A stretch of 64,000 bases of DNA from NCBI RefSeq assembly GCF_001522585.2, contig NZ_CP013373.1:2852001-2916000 (forward strand), given 5' to 3'. A program made the translations under genes and the position numbers. This DNA comes from Burkholderia sp. NRF60-BP8. GTDB taxonomy: Bacteria > Pseudomonadota > Gammaproteobacteria > Burkholderiales > Burkholderiaceae. Shown one piece after another: positions 1 to 9,297 of this stretch (the stretch's first letter is position 1; every line of letters begins with the position of its first letter). The notes under the pieces were generated by a model. That model saw only the letters and a list, made by a program, of their open reading frames with translations. It did no database searches and was not told the DNA's origin.

Positions 1-1774
1 CCGAATCGTCGTCGTCCGAATCGTCGCCCTCGTCGGCCGGCGCTTCCCCGTACTTCGCGACGACGGCCGCCCTGAACGCCTTCAGCGCCGGCTCCTGGTC
101 GCACAGCTTGTACAACGAGGCCAGTTGCTGCGGCCAGTCCTTCAATTCCTTCGCAAACACATGCAGGCGCGCGACGGTATCGAGGGCGTCGGCTTCGCGG
201 CCGGCCAGCGCCTGCAGTACCGCGTAGCGGCGCAGCACCGTCTCGCCCGGCAGCAGCGCGATCGCGCGCTCGTGCGCGGCGAGCTTGGCCGGCAAATCGT
301 CCGGCGAAATCGGGAGCAGCGTCGCCGCACCGTAATCGCCCCACGCGCCGAACAGCAGCGACGGCGCATCGCGGTACTGCGCGGCCGGGCTGCTGCCGTA
401 ATAGAGCACTTCCGCGCGCTGGTAGTCGCGCAGCACCGGCACCGCCGCCAGCACGCCGCCGAACGACAGCACCGCGAACAGCCCGAATGCCGCACGCCCC
501 GGCAGGATGCGCAGCGGCTTCACCTCGAGCAGCCCGATCACGAACATCGCCGGCAGCAGGAAGAACATGTATTGCTGCGGATATTCGACGAGCGCATGCA
601 TCAGCAGGATGCCGATCAGCGCGAAGCCGAACACGCGCATGCTCGACTGCGGCCCCCGCACCGCGCGCACGAACCACGTGACGAGCGCGACGGCGAGCAC
701 GCCGAGCCCGACGAGACCGGACTTCGCGAGCAGGTCGATGAAGATGTCGTGCGAATTGTTCGCGATCTCGACGCCGCCGAGCGTGCGCACGAGCGCAAAC
801 TGGTGCGACGGGAATTCGCCCCAACCGACGCCGAGCAGCGGATGCTCGCGGAACATCGCGAGCCCGTACTTCCACAACGCGAGGCGCGGCGCGATCTGCC
901 CGGCATCGCGCATCCGGTCGGCGGCCGACTCCGCGAGATTCAGGTGGTAGTGCACGTTGGCCCAGCGCACCGCGACGTTCACCGCGACGAACGCGACGGC
1001 GAGCACGACAGGTATCAGCCACGCACGCGCATTGCCCGGCGTGCGGCGCGATTCGACCCACGCCATCCAGAAGCCCGCGACGACCATCACCGCGACCTGC
1101 AGCCACGGCCCGCGCGACACCGTCAGCGCGAGACCGACCGACAGCACGAGCGACAGCGCGAGCCACGCCCACACCGCGAGCCGGCGAGTCTGCACCAGAT
1201 ACAGCGCGCCCGCGAGCGCAAAGGCGATGTAGCTGGCCAGGTGATTCGCCTGCGCCATGTTGCCGTATGGACGGCGGTCGACCGCGATGTTGTACACCAC
1301 GACGAACGGCGACACGGCCGACTCGAGGTGGAACAACTGCACGATCTGGGTACCGACGGCGAACACGCCGCCGACGAGCAGCGCACCGGCCATCATCCGC
1401 GACACGGTTTCCGCCATGCCGTCGCGCGCCAGCGCGTAGCCGGCCTGCATGGCAACCAGCGCGGCCGCGAGATAACCGACCGCCAGCCAGTTCATCGACG
1501 GCACCTTGAGCGGGATCAGCGCGACCTGCGCGATCAACACCGCCGCGAAGCCGAGCGGCGCGACGAACGCAGCCGGCGCGGCAAACGGCTGGGGCGGGCG
1601 GCCGGTGCGCGCAAGCAGCACGACGGATACGCCCACCAGCAGATACAGCACCAGTGCGGAAAACTCGGAATAGAAGGTCGGGATCGGATACGTGTGATTC
1701 GTGATCGCGTACGGCACGATCAGGGCGACAGCCAGCGCAACGAGCGACAACGAACGGGAAAAAGTAGAAGGCAT
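1..1774 (-). CDS. pglL: PglL-family protein O-oligosaccharyltransferase (3' end cut by window)
   Basis: The reading frame runs on the minus strand from an ATG at 1774 to the window edge, about 590 codons without a stop. It is a polytopic membrane protein: the first two thirds are hydrophobic helices, then a larger periplasmic part with the motif region RFREHPLLGVGWGEF-like and HDIFIDLLAKSG, typical of Wzy_C/PglL ligases that move a lipid-linked glycan onto Ser of periplasmic and pilin proteins. The visible C-terminus ends in an acidic run of Asp/Ser. It lies 155 bases downstream of a type IV pilin gene on the same strand, the same pairing as in Burkholderia and Neisseria-type O-glycosylation. 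The alternative is an O-antigen ligase or polymerase, but the pilin neighbour and the lack of LPS genes favour PglL. Confidence 0.85.
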   Translation of the reverse strand, partial: MPSTFSRSLSLVALAVALIVPYAITNHTYPIPTFYSEFSALVLYLLVGVSVVLLARTGRPPQPFAAPAAFVAPLGFAAVLIAQVALIPLKVPSMNWLAVGYLAAALVAMQAGYALARDGMAETVSRMMAGALLVGGVFAVGTQIVQLFHLESAVSPFVVVYNIAVDRRPYGNMAQANHLASYIAFALAGALYLVQTRRLAVWAWLALSLVLSVGLALTVSRGPWLQVAVMVVAGFWMAWVESRRTPGNARAWLIPVVLAVAFVAVNVAVRWANVHYHLNLAESAADRMRDAGQIAPRLALWKYGLAMFREHPLLGVGWGEFPSHQFALVRTLGGVEIANNSHDIFIDLLAKSGLVGLGVLAVALVTWFVRAVRGPQSSMRVFGFALIGILLMHALVEYPQQYMFFLLPAMFVIGLLEVKPLRILPGRAAFGLFAVLSFGGVLAAVPVLRDYQRAEVLYYGSSPAAQYRDAPSLLFGAWGDYGAATLLPISPDDLPAKLAAHERAIALLPGETVLRRYAVLQALAGREADALDTVARLHVFAKELKDWPQQLASLYKLCDQEPALKAFRAAVVAKYGEAPADEGDDSDDDDS

Positions 1775-1929
1775 GAGCGAACCGGATGTCAGCAACCGGC
1801 GCACTATACAAAACTTTCCCTGCTCTGTGCGGGGCTGTCGCTCCGCGAGCCGACGCGGGGCCGCAGCCCCCGCCGGCCGAATCGGCGGGCGGCAGGCCGC
1901 ATGCGCGGCCGCCCTCCCTCTGCCCAGCC

Positions 1930-2526
1930 TTATGCGCGGCACTCCGCCGGTGCATATTTCGCGGGCAGCGTCGCGGCGGCGGCCGGCAACGGCCCCGCGC
2001 CCGGCGCCGGCAGCGACGACGCGTCCTTGCCGGCGGCGAAGCACTCCCATGCAATCGCGCCCGCCTGTATCGCCCCCTTTTTGAGCGGCACGCGCGCGGT
2101 GGGCGCATCGGCCTTGTCCGGCGCAGACGGCACGAGCACCAGCGTATTTGCGCCGGCCGCGGCGACGCGGGTGGTGAACGCGACCGTGATCTGGCCGGTC
2201 GCGCCGTCGATCGCGACGGATTCGACGTTGCGGGTCGCGGCAGGCGGGCTATAGCCGCCGTCGAGGCTCGCACCGCTCGCGGCATTGTCGGCGACCGCGA
2301 GCCGCGCGGACGACGCGAGCGCAAGCCCCTCGCCGACGCGCGACCGCGCGAGGTAATCCTGGTACGCGGGAATCGCATAGGCTGCGACGACGCCGACGAT
2401 CGCGAGCACGATCATCAGTTCGATCAGCGTGAAGCCGGCCGGCCGCCAGCGCGGCGACGGCCGACTCGCGCGCCGGAGATCGGCGGCAACGCGACGGAAC
2501 AGGGAAACGGAAAAGGCTTCGAACAT
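1930..2526 (-). CDS. pilA: Type IV pilin (PilA-like major pilin)
   Basis: The 198-residue product has the classic class III signal [17 protein letters not shown], with cleavage expected after Gly31 and the conserved Glu5 of the mature protein at residue 36, followed by [16 protein letters not shown]. Two cysteines (162 and 196) could close the usual C-terminal disulfide loop, and the loop between them is Ala/Pro/Ser-rich. The start is supported by GGAG six bases before the ATG, which gives an unusually long 31-residue leader. The adjacent pglL suggests that the Ala/Pro-rich Ser sites are glycosylated. No other pilus assembly genes are in the window, so it could be a minor or accessory pilin. 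Confidence 0.9.
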   Translation of the reverse strand: MFEAFSVSLFRRVAADLRRASRPSPRWRPAGFTLIELMIVLAIVGVVAAYAIPAYQDYLARSRVGEGLALASSARLAVADNAASGASLDGGYSPPAATRNVESVAIDGATGQITVAFTTRVAAAGANTLVLVPSAPDKADAPTARVPLKKGAIQAGAIAWECFAAGKDASSLPAPGAGPLPAAAATLPAKYAPAECRA

Positions 2527-2543
2527 GACAGGCTCCGGAAACG

Positions 2544-2571
2544 AAAAACGCCTGCCGATACAGGCAGGCGT
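2544..2571 (-). terminator. Hairpin plus U-run after terC, inside the pilA leader
   Basis: On the minus strand a perfect 9-bp stem (2563-2571 with 2548-2556, loop of six) is followed by a run of five T. It fits an intrinsic terminator for terC, but it ends only about 17 bases before the pilin ATG, so it would lie in the pilin 5' leader. Confidence 0.7.
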
Positions 2572-2628
2572 CTCGATCGTAGCCAGCGGGCCGCGAGGCC
2601 GACAGTCGGCCGGATGGCCGGTCAGCCG

Positions 2629-3333
2629 TCAGTGCGCGTGGGGCACGCTGCGGCGTTTCCTGAGCGCGTAACCGATCGCGACGACGAATAGCGCGCCGGC
2701 GATGCTCGCGCCGTATACCACCGACGGCGTATCGAGCACCGGCCAGCGATCGCCGACCGGGTCGTTCACGATCAGCCCGCCCGCGATCCAACCGAGCAGC
2801 CCGGCGCCGAACGCCACGACGACCGGGAAACGATCGAGCAGCTTCATCACCAGCGTGCTGCCCCATACGATGATCGGCACGCTGACGACGAGCCCGAAGA
2901 TCACGAGCGCGATCCGGTGCGACGGATCGGCCTGCTCGGCGGCGCCGGCGATCGCGATCACGTTGTCGAGGCTCATGACCGCATCGGCGATCACGATCGT
3001 CTTGACGGCGTCCCACAGCCGGTCGGCCGGCTTGATGTCGTCGTGCGCGTCGGCGGCCGGCGCCATCAGCTTGATGCCGATCCACAGCAGCAGCAACCCG
3101 CCGCCGAGCTTCAGGAACGGCACGTCGAGCAGCGCGACCGCGAACGTGATCAGCGCGACACGCAGCAGGATCGCCCCCGCGGTGCCCCAGACGACCCCGC
3201 GCAGCCGCTGGTTCGCCGGCAGGTTGCGGCATGCAAGCGCAATCACGACCGCGTTGTCGCCGCCGAGCAGGATATCGATGATGACGATCTGGAGAATGGC
3301 GCCCCAGTGCAGCGAGGTCAGGAATTCGAGCAT
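2629..3333 (-). CDS. terC: TerC family integral membrane protein
   Basis: This 234-residue polytopic protein starts MLEFLTSLHWG and has the TerC/Alx signatures DILLGGDNAVVIALACRNLP and VIADAVMSLDNVIAIA, in which paired acidic residues sit inside membrane helices. Family members are linked to tellurite resistance and to metal (Mn) efflux that loads secreted metalloenzymes; the substrate cannot be told here. A longer frame exists upstream, but the ATG at 3333 gives the normal family N-terminus. It follows sucD on the same strand with a strong terminator between them, so it probably has its own promoter. Confidence 0.85.
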   Translation of the reverse strand: MLEFLTSLHWGAILQIVIIDILLGGDNAVVIALACRNLPANQRLRGVVWGTAGAILLRVALITFAVALLDVPFLKLGGGLLLLWIGIKLMAPAADAHDDIKPADRLWDAVKTIVIADAVMSLDNVIAIAGAAEQADPSHRIALVIFGLVVSVPIIVWGSTLVMKLLDRFPVVVAFGAGLLGWIAGGLIVNDPVGDRWPVLDTPSVVYGASIAGALFVVAIGYALRKRRSVPHAH

Positions 3334-3439
3334 GGCGGTGAGGACAGGACGGCGGCCGCCTCGCGGGCGACCCGGTTCATCGCCGGCACATGCACGACGC
3401 ATGCCCGGTGCTTACGAATTCATTGCGCGAGCATAACAA

Positions 3440-3464
3440 AAAACGCCGGCAAAGCCGGCGTTTT
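3440..3464 (-). terminator. Rho-independent terminator of the sucCD operon
   Basis: A perfect stem AAAACGCCGGC / GCCGGCGTTTT with an AAA loop lies 26 bases after the sucD stop. A-runs and T-runs flank both sides, so it can work in either direction. Confidence 0.85.
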
Positions 3465-3490
3465 CTGCAGGACGAGCCCGACGGAAATTA

Positions 3491-4372
3491 TTACAGCGCC
3501 TTCTTCAGCAGACGGCCCATTTCCGACGGGTTGCGCGTGACGGTGATGCCGCACGCTTCCATGATTTCCAGCTTCGCTTCGGCCGTATCCGCACCGCCCG
3601 AGATCAGCGCGCCGGCGTGGCCCATGCGCTTGCCCGGAGGCGCCGTGACGCCGGCGATGAAGCCGACGACCGGCTTCTTCATGTTGTCCTTGATCCACTC
3701 GGCGGCATTGGCTTCGTCCGGACCGCCGATTTCGCCGATCATCACGACCGCATCCGTATCCGGATCGTCGTTGAACATCTTCATCACGTCGATGTGCTTC
3801 AGACCGTTGATCGGGTCGCCGCCGATACCGACTGCCGACGATTGGCCGAGGCCCAGTGCCGTCAGTTGCGCAACGGCTTCATACGTCAGCGTGCCCGAAC
3901 GCGACACGACGCCGATGCGGCCCTTGCGGTGGATGTGGCCCGGCATGATGCCGATCTTCAGTTCGTCCGGCGTGATCGTGCCCGGGCAGTTCGGCCCGAG
4001 CAGCAGCGTCTTGCGGCCTTCGCGACGCATGCGGTCCTTCACTTCGATCATGTCACGGACGGGGATGCCTTCCGTGATGCAGATCGCGAGATCGAGGTCG
4101 GCTTCGACCGCTTCCCAGATCGCAGCCGCTGCGCCTGCCGGCGGAACGTAGATGACCGACACGGTCGCGCCGGTTTCCGCCTTCGCTTCCTTGACGCTCG
4201 CGTAGATCGGAATGCCTTCGAAATCTTCGCCGGCCTTCTTCGGGTTCACGCCCGCGACGAATGCTTCGCGGCCGTTTGCGTATTCACGGCAGGCGCGCGT
4301 ATGGAACTGACCGGTTTTGCCGGTAATGCCCTGCGTGATGACCTTCGTGTCCTTGTTGATCAGAATCGACAT
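3491..4372 (-). CDS. sucD: Succinyl-CoA synthetase alpha subunit
   Basis: The 293-residue protein is the CoA-binding, phosphohistidine-carrying subunit of succinyl-CoA synthetase in the TCA cycle (succinyl-CoA + NDP + Pi to succinate + CoA + NTP). The N-terminus SILINKDTKVITQGITGKTG is the CoA-binding Rossmann domain, and the phosphorylated histidine is His252 in GKRMGHAGALISGG. Length and sequence match the family along the whole protein. It follows sucC by 68 bases in the same direction, as in most proteobacteria, and the pair ends at the hairpin at 3440-3464. Confidence 0.97.
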   Translation of the reverse strand: MSILINKDTKVITQGITGKTGQFHTRACREYANGREAFVAGVNPKKAGEDFEGIPIYASVKEAKAETGATVSVIYVPPAGAAAAIWEAVEADLDLAICITEGIPVRDMIEVKDRMRREGRKTLLLGPNCPGTITPDELKIGIMPGHIHRKGRIGVVSRSGTLTYEAVAQLTALGLGQSSAVGIGGDPINGLKHIDVMKMFNDDPDTDAVVMIGEIGGPDEANAAEWIKDNMKKPVVGFIAGVTAPPGKRMGHAGALISGGADTAEAKLEIMEACGITVTRNPSEMGRLLKKAL

Positions 4373-4440
4373 GTATTTTGACCTCTGTTCGATTGGCGTC
4401 GCGAGCTAACCGCGCCGCCATGCGTGTTCATTGAGCGCGC

Positions 4441-5607
4441 TTACTTGCCTGCGGCAGCCGCGACGACCTTCTGCGCAGCCTCTTCCATGCTGTCGGCCGA
4501 GATGATCGGCAGGCCCGAATCGGCCAGCATCTTCTTGCCGAGGTCTTCGTTCGTGCCCTTCATGCGCACGACGAGCGGCACGTTCAGGTTCACGGCCTTC
4601 GAACCGGCGATCACGCCTTCCGCGATCACGTCGCAGCGCATGATGCCGCCGAAGATGTTCACGAGGATCGCCTTCAGGTCCGGGTTCTTCAGCATCAGCT
4701 TGAACGCTTCGGTGACCTTCTCGGTCGTCGCGCCACCGCCGACGTCCAGGAAGTTCGCCGGCTCGCCGCCGAACAGCTTGATGGTGTCCATCGTCGCCAT
4801 CGCGAGGCCTGCGCCGTTCACGAGGCAGCCGATGTTGCCGTCGAGCGAGATGTACGCGAGGTCGAACTTCGACGCCTCGATTTCAGCCGGATCTTCTTCG
4901 TCCAGATCGCGGTACGCGACGATTTCCGGGTGGCGGAACAGCGCGTTCGAGTCGAAGTTGAACTTCGCGTCGAGTGCGGTGACCTTGCCGTCGCCGGAGA
5001 CGTTCAGCGGGTTGATTTCAGCCAGCGATGCGTCGGTTTCCCAGAATGCCTTGTACAGGCCTTGCAGGATCGCGCGTGCTTGCGGAATCGAAGCGGCCGG
5101 CACGCCGATCTTCGCGGCGAGGTCGTCGGCCTGGGCGTCCAGCAGGCCCGTCGACGGCTCGACGATGACCTTGTGGATCAGTTCCGGGTGCTTTTCGGCG
5201 ACTTCTTCGATGTCCATGCCGCCTTCGCTCGAACCCATCAGCACGATCTTCTGCGAGATGCGGTCGACGACGAGGCTGACATACAGTTCCTGCTTGATGT
5301 CGGCGCCTTCCTCGATCATCAGGCGGTTGACCTTCTGGCCTTCCGGGCCCGTCTGGTGCGTGACGAGCTGCATGCCGAGGATCTGGTTCGCGTATTCGCG
5401 CACCTGTTCGATCGACTTCGCCACCTTCACGCCGCCGCCCTTGCCACGGCCACCCGCGTGAATCTGAGCCTTCACGACCCAAACCGGGCCGCCGAGCTCT
5501 TCCGCCACCTTGACGGCCTCGTCCACCGAGAACGCCGGCTTGCCGCGCGGTACCGCGACGCCGAATTTCCGCAGGATTTCCTTACCCTGGTACTCGTGAA
5601 TCTTCAT
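4441..5607 (-). CDS. sucC: Succinyl-CoA synthetase beta subunit (ADP/GDP-forming)
   Basis: The 388-residue subunit begins [17 protein letters not shown] and carries an ATP-grasp fold: the Gly-rich loop in [18 protein letters not shown], the nucleotide/Mg region LAEINPLNV, and the C-terminal [14 protein letters not shown] power-helix region. It is the nucleotide-specificity and succinate-binding partner of SucD. It is first in the sucC-sucD pair and lies 68 bases downstream of the DUF2889 gene on the same strand. An own promoter in that gap is possible but I see no convincing one. Confidence 0.97.
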
Positions 5608-5675
5608 GCGTGATTCCCTTCAGTCTGAGAGTTGGATGAAATGTCGCTTGAGACGCTTCTTCGAATGATTTCCGT

Positions 5676-6284
5676 TCATTCCTTCGTGCTGCCTTCACCG
5701 GGCAGATCCGGCCGAATCGGGCCATACCAGCGCGGGTAGTACTGCCGCACGACCTCGCCGTCGAATCGCAGCGCGCGGCAGCGGCCGAGCTGGAACGGCG
5801 GTTCGGCGTGCACGCCGTCATGGGCCGGCCCTTCGCCGCCCTCCTCGCGCACGTTCCACACGTCACCGGCGAACGCCTGGATCGCGGCCGTCGGCAGCAC
5901 GGCGCACAGTTCGGTGAGATGGGAACAGCCTGCGACGCCGGCGAGCAGCCGGTTCGCGTTGCGGCGGAAATTGCGGAAGAGATTGAGCCCGACGAGGGCC
6001 CGATAGGCGGGAGTGGCGGATTGACAGTGACCGGGATAGGGCACCCATTCCGAAGACGCTTCGGCGTCGACGACATTGAGGTCACGATCGATGGTCACGC
6101 GCAGCCAGAGTTCGTGGATCGGCAGGCCCTGGGGCCGGATGCCCGACGCAAGCGCGACATCGCGCGGCTTGTGGTCGGTCAGGCAGGCTTCGATGTCCCA
6201 CAAGCCGTCGCCGCGCTCGTAGGCTTCCGCTCGGATTGCGCGTCGATGTCGCAACTGACGGGGCACGGGCTCGGATAGCGGCAT
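5676..6284 (-). CDS. DUF2889 family protein
   Basis: This 202-residue cytoplasmic protein has the DUF2889 pattern: PRQLRHRRAIRAEAYERGDGLWDIEACLTDHKP at the N-terminus, then an HELWLRVTIDRDLNV strand region, a Cys-containing GHCQSATPAY, and GCSHLTELCAVLPTAAIQAFAG with a conserved Cys-x-His-Leu-x-Glu-Leu. The function is unknown. Homologues are often encoded near recA-recX in beta-proteobacteria, and here the gene lies between recX and sucC on the same strand. The RBS is weak, so a start a few codons away cannot be excluded. Confidence 0.75.
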   Translation of the reverse strand: MPLSEPVPRQLRHRRAIRAEAYERGDGLWDIEACLTDHKPRDVALASGIRPQGLPIHELWLRVTIDRDLNVVDAEASSEWVPYPGHCQSATPAYRALVGLNLFRNFRRNANRLLAGVAGCSHLTELCAVLPTAAIQAFAGDVWNVREEGGEGPAHDGVHAEPPFQLGRCRALRFDGEVVRQYYPRWYGPIRPDLPGEGSTKE

Positions 6285-6429
6285 GCTGGAGGTTGAGGCC
6301 GAAGAGGAAAACCCGTGGATTTTAGCATATTGGGTATTTGAGACAGTTTGCCGCGACGGCGGGTATTCCCGCCTGCCGGAAGCGGTTGCAATGCAGCAAA
6401 ATCGCGCGTCACGCGCGCGACCGGGCGCG

Positions 6430-7293
6430 TCAGTCGTCGATCGGGAAATCGTCGCCGATTTTCAGCAACTTCACGATGGTCGCACTCGAGAAGCCGCGCG
6501 CGGCAAGGAAACGCGTCTGCTTCGCGCGCTCCGCGGGCGTTTGCGGCAGTGCACCGAATTTCTTGCGCCAGACGGCCTGCGCGCGCGTCAATTCGGTCTC
6601 GCGCAATTGGGCATGCACCTCTTCGACGAGACCGTCGCCGACCGCATGGCGCTTCAGCTCGCTGACGATGCGCGCGACGCCGACGCGCGACGCGCGACGA
6701 TGCACGAGGCTCTCGGCGAAGCGCGCGTCGGACAGCCAGCCTTCCTTTTCCAGCGCATCGAGCACCGGCTCGACGGCTTCGTCCTCGCCGACGTAGGGGG
6801 CGAGCTTGCGCGCCAGCTCCGCACGGCTGTATTCGCGCCTCGACAGATAGCCGAGCGCGCGCCCCTTCAATGAGCGCGGCGGCTTCGACGACTTGCGCTC
6901 GCCTGCGCCCGGCGCGTCGCTCGAAGCAGCGCCCGACGGCACACCGGCTGCACGGCGTGTACGGCGCGGATGCTGGCTGCTGCGCGTATAGACATCTTCT
7001 GCCGCGGGCGAATCGGCTGGGCGATCGCCCGGAAAGCGGACACCGGACACGCGACGGCGCGAGCGATCGTGTGCGTCGAACGACTCGTCGTCGTCGAACG
7101 GATCGTCCGGTGCGGCAATCTCAAACGAAACGAGGGCATCGTCGGATGCCCTCGTCGCGGTGCGGTTCGCGGCGTTGCCGCCTGCGTCACGCCGATCGGC
7201 GCCCGAGGATCCGGCTCGCCGGCCGGAGCGCCCCGCCCTTTCGGGCATGTCGCGCTCCGCCGGCTCGCCAGTCTGACCTCGGCGCACAACCAT
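6430..7293 (-). CDS. recX: Regulatory protein RecX with long N-terminal extension
   Basis: RecX binds and caps RecA filaments, limiting recombination. The conserved RecX part starts near residue 140 (SLKGRALGYLSRREYSRAELARKL, then EALEKEGWLSDARFAES-type and SSATIVKLLKIGDDF) and is about 150 residues, the usual full length. The first 137 residues are Arg/Asp/Ser-rich and look disordered. The chosen ATG overlaps the recA stop as TAATG, which suggests translational coupling and supports the long form, but an internal start giving a normal-length RecX is possible. Confidence 0.85.
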   Translation of the reverse strand: MVVRRGQTGEPAERDMPERAGRSGRRAGSSGADRRDAGGNAANRTATRASDDALVSFEIAAPDDPFDDDESFDAHDRSRRRVSGVRFPGDRPADSPAAEDVYTRSSQHPRRTRRAAGVPSGAASSDAPGAGERKSSKPPRSLKGRALGYLSRREYSRAELARKLAPYVGEDEAVEPVLDALEKEGWLSDARFAESLVHRRASRVGVARIVSELKRHAVGDGLVEEVHAQLRETELTRAQAVWRKKFGALPQTPAERAKQTRFLAARGFSSATIVKLLKIGDDFPIDD

Positions 7294-8363
7294 TACTCTT
7301 CTTCGTCCAACGCCTCGGCTTCGTTGCCTACGCCATCGGGCATGCTGACGACACCGAGCGATTCGCGGATGCGGTTCTCGATCTCGCGCGCGATTTCCGG
7401 ATTTTCGCGCAGGAATTCACGCGCGTTGTCCTTGCCCTGGCCGATCTTCTCGCCGTTGTAGCTGTACCAGGCGCCGGCCTTGTCGACGATCTTCGCCTGC
7501 ACGCCGAGATCGATGATCTCGCCCTGACGCGAAATGCCCTCGCCATACAGGATGTCGAAGATCGCCTCGCGGAACGGCGGCGACACCTTGTTCTTGACGA
7601 CCTTCACGCGGGTTTCGTTGCCGATCACCTCGTCGTTCTTCTTGATCGAGCCGATCCGGCGGATGTCGAGGCGCACCGACGCATAAAACTTGAGCGCGTT
7701 GCCGCCCGTCGTGGTTTCGGGGTTGCCGAACATCACGCCGATCTTCATCCGGATCTGGTTGATGAAGATCACGAGGCAGTTCGTGCGCTTGATCGTGCCG
7801 GTGAGCTTGCGCAGCGCCTGCGACATCAGGCGCGCCTGCAGACCCGGCAGCGAATCGCCCATTTCGCCTTCGATTTCGGCCTTCGGCACGAGCGCCGCGA
7901 CCGAGTCGATGACGATCATGTCGATCGAACCCGAGCGCACCAGCGCGTCGGTAATTTCCAGCGCCTGCTCGCCGGTATCCGGCTGCGAGATCAGCAGTTC
8001 CGGCACATTGACGCCGAGCTTGGACGCGTACTGGACGTCGAGCGCGTGCTCGGCGTCGATGAAGGCAGCCGTGCCGCCCAGCTTCTGCAGTTCGGCGATG
8101 ACCTGCAGCGTGAGCGTGGTTTTACCGGACGATTCCGGACCGTAAATCTCGACCACCCGGCCGCGCGGCAGGCCGCCGACGCCGAGCGCGATATCGAGAC
8201 CCAGCGAGCCCGTGGAGACGACCTGGATGTCTTCCTTCGCTTCGCCGTCGCCCATCCGCATGATCGACCCTTTGCCGAACTGCTTCTCGATCTGTGCGAG
8301 TGCGGCCGCCAGCGCCTTGCTCTTCTCGGCGGTCATCCCGGAGCCCTTCTTGCTATCTTCCAT
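7293..8363 (-). CDS. recA: Recombinase RecA
   Basis: The 356-residue protein matches RecA throughout: Walker A GPESSGKT at residues 75-82, the Walker B strand [12 protein letters not shown], the DNA-binding loop L1 around [20 protein letters not shown] and L2 around [21 protein letters not shown], and an acidic C-terminus ending EALDEEE. It forms filaments on single-stranded DNA for strand exchange and triggers LexA self-cleavage. A longer frame exists upstream, but the ATG at 8363 has AAAGGA before it and gives the standard N-terminus. A LexA box overlaps the promoter, and recX follows with a one-base overlap. Confidence 0.98.
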   Translation of the reverse strand: MEDSKKGSGMTAEKSKALAAALAQIEKQFGKGSIMRMGDGEAKEDIQVVSTGSLGLDIALGVGGLPRGRVVEIYGPESSGKTTLTLQVIAELQKLGGTAAFIDAEHALDVQYASKLGVNVPELLISQPDTGEQALEITDALVRSGSIDMIVIDSVAALVPKAEIEGEMGDSLPGLQARLMSQALRKLTGTIKRTNCLVIFINQIRMKIGVMFGNPETTTGGNALKFYASVRLDIRRIGSIKKNDEVIGNETRVKVVKNKVSPPFREAIFDILYGEGISRQGEIIDLGVQAKIVDKAGAWYSYNGEKIGQGKDNAREFLRENPEIAREIENRIRESLGVVSMPDGVGNEAEALDEEE

Positions 8364-8437
8364 GAATCGTCCTTTGCTATGATGAGCAGCGTCTGTCAGA
8401 GGCGCGCCCGCTTCAAGCGCTGCCCACGAATGCAGAC

Positions 8438-8466
8438 ACTGTATAAAAAAACAGTGTTTTATGCAA
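8438..8466 (-). promoter_or_regulatory. recA promoter with LexA (SOS) box
   Basis: On the minus strand, TTGCAT (8461-8466) and TACAGT (8438-8443) are separated by 17 bases, a good sigma-70 promoter. A perfect CTGT-N8-ACAG LexA box at 8439-8454 covers the spacer and the -10. The start site would lie about 68 bases upstream of the recA ATG. Confidence 0.88.
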
Positions 8467-8551
8467 GCCCGCAATGCAGGCTGCGTCGTACACGGATAAT
8501 TTCGGAGACAGCCGCGCCGGCATGCACGCCCGCCGGCCATCGGTCAGCAAC

Positions 8552-9280
8552 ATGCGAATCCTCATCGCCGAAGACGACAGCATACTCGCGGACGGCCTCA
8601 CCCGGTCACTCCGCCAATCGGGCTATGCCGTCGATCACGTGAAGAGCGGCGTCGACGCCGACACCGCGCTGTCGATGCAGACTTTCGACCTGCTGATCCT
8701 CGATCTCGGGCTGCCGAAAATGTCCGGCCTCGACGTGCTCAAGCGCCTGCGCGCGCGCAATTCCAATCTGCCCGTGCTGATCCTGACCGCCGCCGACAGC
8801 GTCGACGAACGCGTGAAGGGGCTCGATCTCGGCGCCGACGACTACATGGCCAAGCCGTTCGCGCTCAACGAGCTCGAGGCGCGCGTGCGCGCGCTGACCC
8901 GGCGCGGCGCCGGCGGCGGCCCGACCGTCGTGCGCCATGGCTCGCTCGCGTTCGACCAGGTCGGGCGCATCGCGTACGCGAACGATCACGTGCTCGATCT
9001 CTCCGCGCGCGAACTCGGCCTGCTCGAGGTGCTGCTGCAGCGGATCGGCCGCCTCGTGTCGAAGGAACAGCTCGTCGATCACCTGTGCGAATGGGGCGAG
9101 GAAGTCAGCAACAACGCGATCGAAGTCTACGTGCACCGGCTGCGCAAGAAGATCGAACCGAGCGGCGTGCGGATCTCGACCGTGCGCGGCCTCGGCTATT
9201 GCCTCGAGAAGGTCGCGCCCGCGACGCCGGCCGACACGGCGGCGCCCCAGCCCGCGGCGGCCGGCACGCCGCTGCGCTGA
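8552..9280 (+). CDS. OmpR/PhoB-family response regulator
   Basis: The 242-residue protein has an N-terminal receiver domain (MRILIAEDDS, phospho-acceptor Asp51 in LLILDLGLP, Lys in MAKPFA near residue 101) and a C-terminal winged-helix DNA-binding domain (LSARELGLLEVLLQR, then NAIEVYVHRLRKKI and TVRGLGYCLEK). It belongs to the QseB/PmrA/TctD branch. It diverges from recA and is followed after 17 bases by its probable cognate sensor kinase. Frames reaching further upstream exist, but the ATG at 8552 gives the canonical start, although its RBS is weak. Confidence 0.88.
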   Translation: MRILIAEDDSILADGLTRSLRQSGYAVDHVKSGVDADTALSMQTFDLLILDLGLPKMSGLDVLKRLRARNSNLPVLILTAADSVDERVKGLDLGADDYMAKPFALNELEARVRALTRRGAGGGPTVVRHGSLAFDQVGRIAYANDHVLDLSARELGLLEVLLQRIGRLVSKEQLVDHLCEWGEEVSNNAIEVYVHRLRKKIEPSGVRISTVRGLGYCLEKVAPATPADTAAPQPAAAGTPLR

Positions 9281-9297
9281 CGCCGGGCGGCGCCGCG

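Noticed and set aside
125..2254. A long plus-strand frame over pglL and pilA
   Set aside because: Highly Arg/His-rich composition; it is the reverse shadow of the real minus-strand genes, which have family motifs and RBSs.
6358..6373. Inverted repeat GGCGGG-TATT-CCCGCC as the recX terminator
   Set aside because: The stem is short and has no U-run in the needed direction.
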